DNA of 9,812 bases, taken from the NCBI GenBank assembly GCA_007127495.1, contig SKZG01000242.1, forward strand, positions 1 through 9,812. The letters run 5' to 3'. Below, in pieces: positions 5,689-9,812 of the stretch. The notes beneath the pieces were generated by a model. It did no database searches, was not told where the DNA came from, and saw only the letters and a program-made list of their open reading frames with translations. Both the position numbers and the translations under genes were made by a program. Source of the DNA: Planctomycetales bacterium (GTDB taxonomy: Bacteria; Planctomycetota; Planctomycetia; Pirellulales; Thermoguttaceae). The number at the start of each line of letters is the position of its first letter. Position 1 is the first letter of the stretch.

Positions 5689-8600
5689 ATGAACCTGCCC
5701 GCCTTAGCCCTCGACAAAAGGGCCATTACCGTCTTTTGCGCGATGCTCTTCCTTGTCGGGGGCATGTTCAGCTTCTTCCAGCTTGGCCAGCTTGAAGACC
5801 CGGAGTTCACCATCAAAACGGCCGCCGTTACCACGCTCTATCCCGGCGCCAGCCCGGAACAGGTGGAGTTGGAAGTCACCGACCGCATCGAGACCAAGCT
5901 CCAAGAGATGGGCGAGGTCAAGAATGTGTACTCTCAGTCGCGTCCGGGCATGTCGATTATCAAGGTGGACATCAAGGAGGAGTACTGGGCCGACCGAATT
6001 GGGCAGGTGTGGGACGTGCTGCGCAAGAAGATTCGCGACGTGGAACCGTCGCTGCCGCCCGGCGCCGGCCCGCCCCAGGTGGGCGACGACTTCGGCGCCG
6101 TGTTCGGCTTCCTGTTGGCGGTGACCAGCGACGGCTACAGCTATGCCGAACTGGAAAGCCACGTGAAGGCACTGCGGAAGGAATTGAGCCTTGTGCCCGG
6201 CGTCGCCCGCGCCGACCTCTGGGGCGCTCAGGACCGGCGGGTTTATATCGACGTGTCGGAAACGCAGTTGTCCCAACTCGGGCTGACGCCCGAGCAGTTG
6301 GTGCGCACCCTGCAAACTCAGAACATGGTGGTCGACGCGGGCCGCGTCGACTTTCAGACGCAGCGATTCCGCATCGCTCCGACCGGCGAGTTCGACTCGG
6401 CCGAGGCCATCGGCGAACTGTCGATTGCCGGGGCTGGAGCCCCCGATCCATCGGGAGCCGGCCGGCGTGATGAAATCATTCGCATCAAGGATTTCGCCAC
6501 GGTTACCAGCGGCTATGTCGACCCGCCGACGCATCGGATGCGGTTCAACGGGCGTCCGGGAATTGCCCTGGCTATGGCCCCCGCCTCCGGAGCGAACGTG
6601 GTTGCCGTCGGCCGCGCCATCGACGCGCGGCTTGCCGAATTGACTGCCGAGCTGCCCATCGGCATTGAGGTCGAGCGAATCTCCTGGCAGTCCGACCTGG
6701 TGAACGATTCCATTCGCGGGTTCGTGGTCAACCTCACCCAGGCCGTCGCCATCGTGCTCGTGGTGCTCGCGCTTACCATGGGGTGGCGCGTGGGGGTCAT
6801 CATCGGCATCAGTGGGCTGGTGTTCCCCATTCTGGGAACGTTCGTGGTCATGGCCATTGTGGGCATCGATTTGCACCGCGTGTCCCTGGGGGCCTTGGTC
6901 ATCGCCATGGGAATGATGGTCGACAACGCGATTGTCGTGGCCGACGGGTTCACCGTGAAACTCGCCCGCGGCATGAACCGGAAGCAGGCGGCCATTGAGG
7001 CCGCCGGCCAGCCGGCCGGCGCGCTGTTCGGCGCGACCGTCGTCGCCTGCATGGCGTTCTTTCCCATCTTCCTTTCCAGCGCCAGCTCCGGCGAGTACGC
7101 CGGCGGATTGTTTACCGTAGTGGCCATCTCGCTGATGCTGAGCTGGCTGTTCGCCTTGACGCTGAACCCGCTGCTGTGCCACGACTGGCTTCCCGGCCCG
7201 AAGCCCGGCGCGCCGCAGGGCGACGCCTTCGGGGGCGCGTTCTTTCAGGCGTTCCGCGGCCTGCTGGCCAAGGCCATTCGCTTCCGGCTGCTGTTCATGG
7301 GTAGCGCCGTGGGGCTGCTGCTGCTTTCCCTATTCGGCTTCCGGTTCGTGCCGCAGATGTTCTTTCCCGACGCCAGCCGGGCGCAGGTGATGATCGACTA
7401 CTGGATGCCGGAGGGCACGCGGCTCCAGCAGACGGCGGGCAACTTGCTGGAGCTTGAGGAAGAATTGTCGCAGCGGCCGGAGGTGACCGCCGTGGCCACG
7501 TTCGTCGGCAGGGGCCCGCCGCGGTTCTACCTGCCGGTCAGTCCCGAGGACCCCAACCCGGCTTACGCGCAAATCATCGTCAACGTGCAGTCGTTCAGCG
7601 ACGTCGACGGGCTGATTGCCCACATGAGTGCCTGGGCCGGCGCAAACGTGCCCGAGGCGATGGTCCGCGTGCGCAAGTACGCCGTGGGCGCGTTCGACGA
7701 CTGGAAGCTGGAGGCCCGCTTCAGCGGCCCGGCCGATGCCAGCCCGGAAGTTCTGCGGCGCATCGCCGACGAGGCCATGGCCATCCTGCGCGCCAACCCC
7801 AACGCCATGGACATTCGCACCAATTGGCGCAACCCGGTCCGAAAGCTCGTGCCGCGCTACAACCAGGAGCGCGGGCGCTGGGCCGATATCTCGCGCGACG
7901 ACCTGGCCGAAGCCACGCGCCGGGCCTTCGACGGCGTGCCGGTGGGGCAATACCGCGAAGGGGACGACCTGATTCCCATTCTTGTGCGAAGCAATACCGA
8001 CGAGCGAAGCCAGGCCGCCGTCCAGTTGAGCAACGTCCAGGTGTTCGCCGCGGCGTCGGCTCGTTCCGTCCCCCTTTCCCAAGTGATCGACGGGATCGGC
8101 ATCGAGTGGGAAGACAATATGATTTGGCGTTGGGACCGCCGCCGGGCCATTACCGTGCAGTGCTCGCCCAACGGTGTGACCGCCCCCACCCTGCGCAACG
8201 GCGTCCTGGCCGACTTCGAGGCGATGCAACTGCCGCCCGGCTACCGGCTCGACTGGGACGGCGAGTACAACAGTTCGACCGAATCGCAGCAGTATCTTGT
8301 GCCGGGCATCATTCCGGCGGTCACGCTCATGGTATTGATCCTGGTGGTGCTCTTCAACGCCTACCGGCCCCCGCTGATCATCTTCCTGGTCATTCCGTTC
8401 GTGATGATCGGCATTACGGCCGGCTTCCTGTTGACACAAACAGCGTTCGGTTTCGTCGCCCTGTTGGGGGCCATGAGCCTGTCGGGAATGATGATCAAGA
8501 ACGCCGTGGTGTTGTTCGACCAGATCAACGCCAACCTGGCCGACGGCCTTGCGCCCTACGACGCCGTTGTCGAGGCGGCCGTTTCGCGCCTGCGTCCGGT

Positions 8601-8796
8601 CATCAATGCCGCGGCCACCACGGTGCTCGGCGTAATGCCCCTCTTGCAGGACGTGTTCTGGGTTTCGCTGGCGATGACGATCATCTTCGGCCTGACGCTG
8701 GGAACGATTCTTACCATGGTCATGGTCCCCGTTCTGTACGCCACCTTCTATCGCATTCCCGCTCCATCGCCCGGTGAGAATGCGCCCGCGCCATGA
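5689..8796 (+). CDS. RND-family efflux pump, inner-membrane permease (AcrB-like), 1035 aa
   Basis: This is a full-length resistance-nodulation-division transporter that would export substrates using the proton gradient. The topology is standard: TM1 at about 13-32, a first periplasmic porter loop (40-335), TM2-TM6 (about 346-497), TM7 (535-554), a second loop (565-865) and TM8-TM12 (869-1022). Family motifs include YPGASPEQVE-, GEVKNVYSQSRPG and PPQVGDDFG. In TM4 the proton-relay motif is MMVDNAIVVADG: Asp412 is kept but the second acidic residue of AcrB (Asp408) is Asn413. The TM10 lysine is kept as Lys937 in MMIKNAVVLFDQ. A short Ala/Gly/Pro insert near residues 246-258 is low complexity. 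GGAGG at 5674-5678 lies 10 bases before the ATG. The 3' end overlaps the channel gene by four bases. No outer-membrane factor gene is nearby, so one must be supplied elsewhere. Confidence 0.96.
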   Translation: MNLPALALDKRAITVFCAMLFLVGGMFSFFQLGQLEDPEFTIKTAAVTTLYPGASPEQVELEVTDRIETKLQEMGEVKNVYSQSRPGMSIIKVDIKEEYWADRIGQVWDVLRKKIRDVEPSLPPGAGPPQVGDDFGAVFGFLLAVTSDGYSYAELESHVKALRKELSLVPGVARADLWGAQDRRVYIDVSETQLSQLGLTPEQLVRTLQTQNMVVDAGRVDFQTQRFRIAPTGEFDSAEAIGELSIAGAGAPDPSGAGRRDEIIRIKDFATVTSGYVDPPTHRMRFNGRPGIALAMAPASGANVVAVGRAIDARLAELTAELPIGIEVERISWQSDLVNDSIRGFVVNLTQAVAIVLVVLALTMGWRVGVIIGISGLVFPILGTFVVMAIVGIDLHRVSLGALVIAMGMMVDNAIVVADGFTVKLARGMNRKQAAIEAAGQPAGALFGATVVACMAFFPIFLSSASSGEYAGGLFTVVAISLMLSWLFALTLNPLLCHDWLPGPKPGAPQGDAFGGAFFQAFRGLLAKAIRFRLLFMGSAVGLLLLSLFGFRFVPQMFFPDASRAQVMIDYWMPEGTRLQQTAGNLLELEEELSQRPEVTAVATFVGRGPPRFYLPVSPEDPNPAYAQIIVNVQSFSDVDGLIAHMSAWAGANVPEAMVRVRKYAVGAFDDWKLEARFSGPADASPEVLRRIADEAMAILRANPNAMDIRTNWRNPVRKLVPRYNQERGRWADISRDDLAEATRRAFDGVPVGQYREGDDLIPILVRSNTDERSQAAVQLSNVQVFAAASARSVPLSQVIDGIGIEWEDNMIWRWDRRRAITVQCSPNGVTAPTLRNGVLADFEAMQLPPGYRLDWDGEYNSSTESQQYLVPGIIPAVTLMVLILVVLFNAYRPPLIIFLVIPFVMIGITAGFLLTQTAFGFVALLGAMSLSGMMIKNAVVLFDQINANLADGLAPYDAVVEAAVSRLRPVINAAATTVLGVMPLLQDVFWVSLAMTIIFGLTLGTILTMVMVPVLYATFYRIPAPSPGENAPAP

Positions 8797-9251
8797 TTCA
8801 GCAGATTCTTTTGGCTTTGGTACTGACGGCGTTGAATGTGATCATTCACATCGAAGGTGCGGTGCGAGTGGTATTGCCCCTTTGCGGCCTCTGGAAAGAG
8901 AATCCCGACCCTAGAGTCTTGGCAAGACCGATCATGACGCTGATTCGGCTGGTGAGCGGCTTGCTGGTGTTGCACCTCGTGACAATGGCCATGTGGGCGT
9001 TCGCCTATCGACTATTCAACGTGTTTCCCGACTTCGAAACCTGCTTCTACTACTCGCTTATGAGCCATCCGACCGTAGGATACGGCGACGTCTTGCCGGA
9101 CAGGGCGTGGCGGTTGCTCGGGCCCATTGAGGGGACGGTCGGCATTCTCATGCTCGGCCTGTCTACCGGCATCCTCGTTATCGGAGTGCAGCGCCTTTAC
9201 GCCAACCGGTTTTCGGGGAGCGATGCCCGACGGCCATCCGACGACGGTTGA
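8793..9251 (+). CDS. Small potassium-channel-like membrane protein (Ion_trans_2 type), 152 aa
   Basis: The protein has three hydrophobic segments: about 2-30, 46-75 and 108-133. Between the last two is a pore helix (FETCFYYSLMSH, about 81-92) and the selectivity filter TVGYGD at residues 94-99, the exact K+ channel signature. The second and third segments would be the outer and inner pore helices; segment three contains EGTVGILMLGLSTG with a hinge-like glycine. There is no RCK or cyclic-nucleotide domain, and the short C-terminal tail is polar, so no ligand-gating domain is seen. Similar 3-TM proteins of about 150 residues are known in proteobacteria as ion channel family proteins. Its ATG lies inside the ATGA overlap with the pump stop (8793-8796), indicating coupled translation. 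A role in balancing charge during efflux is inference. Function as a K+ pore is likely but untested. Confidence 0.88.
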   Translation: MIQQILLALVLTALNVIIHIEGAVRVVLPLCGLWKENPDPRVLARPIMTLIRLVSGLLVLHLVTMAMWAFAYRLFNVFPDFETCFYYSLMSHPTVGYGDVLPDRAWRLLGPIEGTVGILMLGLSTGILVIGVQRLYANRFSGSDARRPSDDG

Positions 9252-9639
9252 AAGGAACCACGGCCGGGCCAATGTAGTGGGCACGCGCGGTTGTGGCGTC
9301 TTGGGGCGGGGCAGTCTGCGCCTGGAAACGCAGTTGCCAGGCCGAAAACGGGCGAAAAATGGCCCCCGCCGAAGATTATGTTCGTGCCGCAACTCCTTTT
9401 GCGCAAAAGGGTTACGTTACCAAGCCCCCCTTGGGACTATGGCTCTCCGAAATGGGCGCTTGCATTTTGTTCCGTCGCGAGCCATAATGCTCCGGGTCTT
9501 CCGGCTCAGGCTGGGTGCTGCTCAACGGCTGGACCTGGATCATGTTGGCTATTACCGTCAAACGGGTTGCCGCACCGAACCCATCAACCGCCAATAATAG
9601 GTAATGCTGCGGGAGATAGCTTCTAGTGCCCCGTCCAGA
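9252..9639. other. Intergenic stretch between the efflux operon and the IS630 end
   Basis: No convincing gene is seen on either strand. The open frames (for example 9291-9626 plus and 9412-9594 minus) lack recognisable motifs and good starts. A GC-rich stem (GCCTGG 9320-9325 with CCAGGC 9337-9342, competing with CTGCG 9316-9320 and CGCAG 9329-9333) could help end the efflux transcript but is not followed by T residues. A short frame near 9510-9600 reads LLNGWTWIMLAITVKR, with a stop codon upstream, and might be a relic of a membrane protein; evidence is too thin to annotate it. Confidence 0.55.
9395..9410. repeat. Perfect 16-bp palindrome
   Basis: CCTTTTGCGCAAAAGG is its own exact reverse complement. 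It lies in the gap after the channel gene. A perfect 16-bp palindrome with T- and A-runs around a GCGC centre is a plausible dimeric regulator site; with no unpaired loop bases it is less suited to an RNA hairpin. No regulator gene is adjacent in the window. Confidence 0.4.
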
Positions 9640-9812
9640 CTAAGTTTTCGGGTAGAGCCGCTTCAATTTGACCCTTGCTTTGTCGATGGTGAACTGCCAA
9701 TCGACGGTTCGTTGTTTCTCGGTGATGCGGGTGGACCACACGGCAATTTCGGATTGCAGCGTATCGAGTTCGCCGATGCGTCGGTCTTTCAAGCATTGGC
9801 TAGTCATGCAAC
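9624..9812 (-). mobile_element. IS630-family insertion sequence, right-hand (3') end, partial
   Basis: The transposase end at 9640-9812 shows that an IS630-family element enters from the right edge. The element should end a few bases beyond the transposase stop. IS630/Tc1/mariner elements insert at TA, and the dinucleotide at 9624-9625 followed by GTGCCCCGTCCAGAC and the stop codon is a plausible boundary. The opposite end and matching inverted repeat are outside the window, so the boundary is inference. Confidence 0.45.
9640..9812 (-). CDS. IS630-family transposase, C-terminal 56 residues (cut by window edge)
   Basis: Read from the right edge on the minus strand, the frame is open with no stop until TAG at 9640-9642. 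It reads SQCLKDRRIGELDTLQSEIA, then VWSTRITEKQRTVDWQFT, then IDKARVKLKRLYPKT. The C-terminal pattern CL-DRRI-L--L--E---W, VDW-FT---AR-KLKRLYP is typical of the end of IS630-type DDE transposases as I know them. The catalytic DDE residues lie upstream, outside the window, so activity cannot be judged. It converges on the efflux operon from the other strand. Confidence 0.85.
   Translation of the reverse strand, partial: CMTSQCLKDRRIGELDTLQSEIAVWSTRITEKQRTVDWQFTIDKARVKLKRLYPKT

Noticed and set aside
5704..8439. Long minus-strand open frames (5704-7182 and 7330-8439) opposite the RND pump
   Set aside because: They are His/Gly/Asp-rich shadow translations; the plus strand encodes an intact RND transporter across the same bases.
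1..9812. tRNA, rRNA or CRISPR array
   Set aside because: I saw no tRNA T-loop-type GGTTCGA-TCC context with an acceptor stem, no rRNA-like blocks, and no regularly spaced direct repeats.

Overview
The window reads as a chromosomal piece of a GC-rich Gram-negative bacterium, most likely a planctomycete. Four things point there: a signal-peptide protein at 1809-2492 whose motifs resemble a hypothetical family I remember from Planctomycetes, a HEAT-repeat lipoprotein, a lipobox-anchored efflux adaptor, and an IS630-type transposase end. This taxonomic call is inference from style and remembered families; no rRNA or marker gene is present.

Layout. (1) Positions 1-912, minus strand: a compact operon of two different dinitrogenase iron-molybdenum cofactor-domain proteins (NifX/NafY-like, 478-912 and 86-442), followed by the start of a DUF5320 protein (1-71, cut by the window edge). 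A possible 23-codon CPxCG mini-ORF (942-1013) lies just upstream. No nitrogenase structural gene is visible, so these are more likely the widespread non-nitrogenase members linked to iron-sulfur or metal-cofactor handling. (2) Positions 1014-1808: mostly non-coding, with a small hairpin and one very good sigma-70-like promoter (1626-1653) firing rightward. (3) Positions 1809-2492: a secreted 227-aa protein of unknown function. (4) Positions 2618-4291: a lipoprotein made almost entirely of HEAT repeats. (5) Positions 4300-4382: an 83-bp element bounded by imperfect inverted repeats, probably a dispersed palindromic repeat. (6) Positions 4435-9251, plus strand: a tight operon of an RND periplasmic adaptor lipoprotein, a full-length RND inner-membrane pump, and a small potassium-channel-like protein whose ATG overlaps the pump's stop codon. 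(7) Positions 9252-9639: no convincing gene, but a perfect 16-bp palindrome. (8) Positions 9640-9812, minus strand: the C-terminal end of an IS630-family transposase entering from beyond the right edge.

How the genes may work together: the adaptor and pump would form an inner-membrane/periplasm efflux complex that needs an outer-membrane channel encoded elsewhere. The K+-channel-like protein is translationally coupled to the pump, which suggests co-production and perhaps balancing of membrane potential during proton-driven export (inference). The HEAT lipoprotein lies upstream on the same strand and could share the transcript, but the repeat element and a 143-bp gap separate it from the efflux genes.
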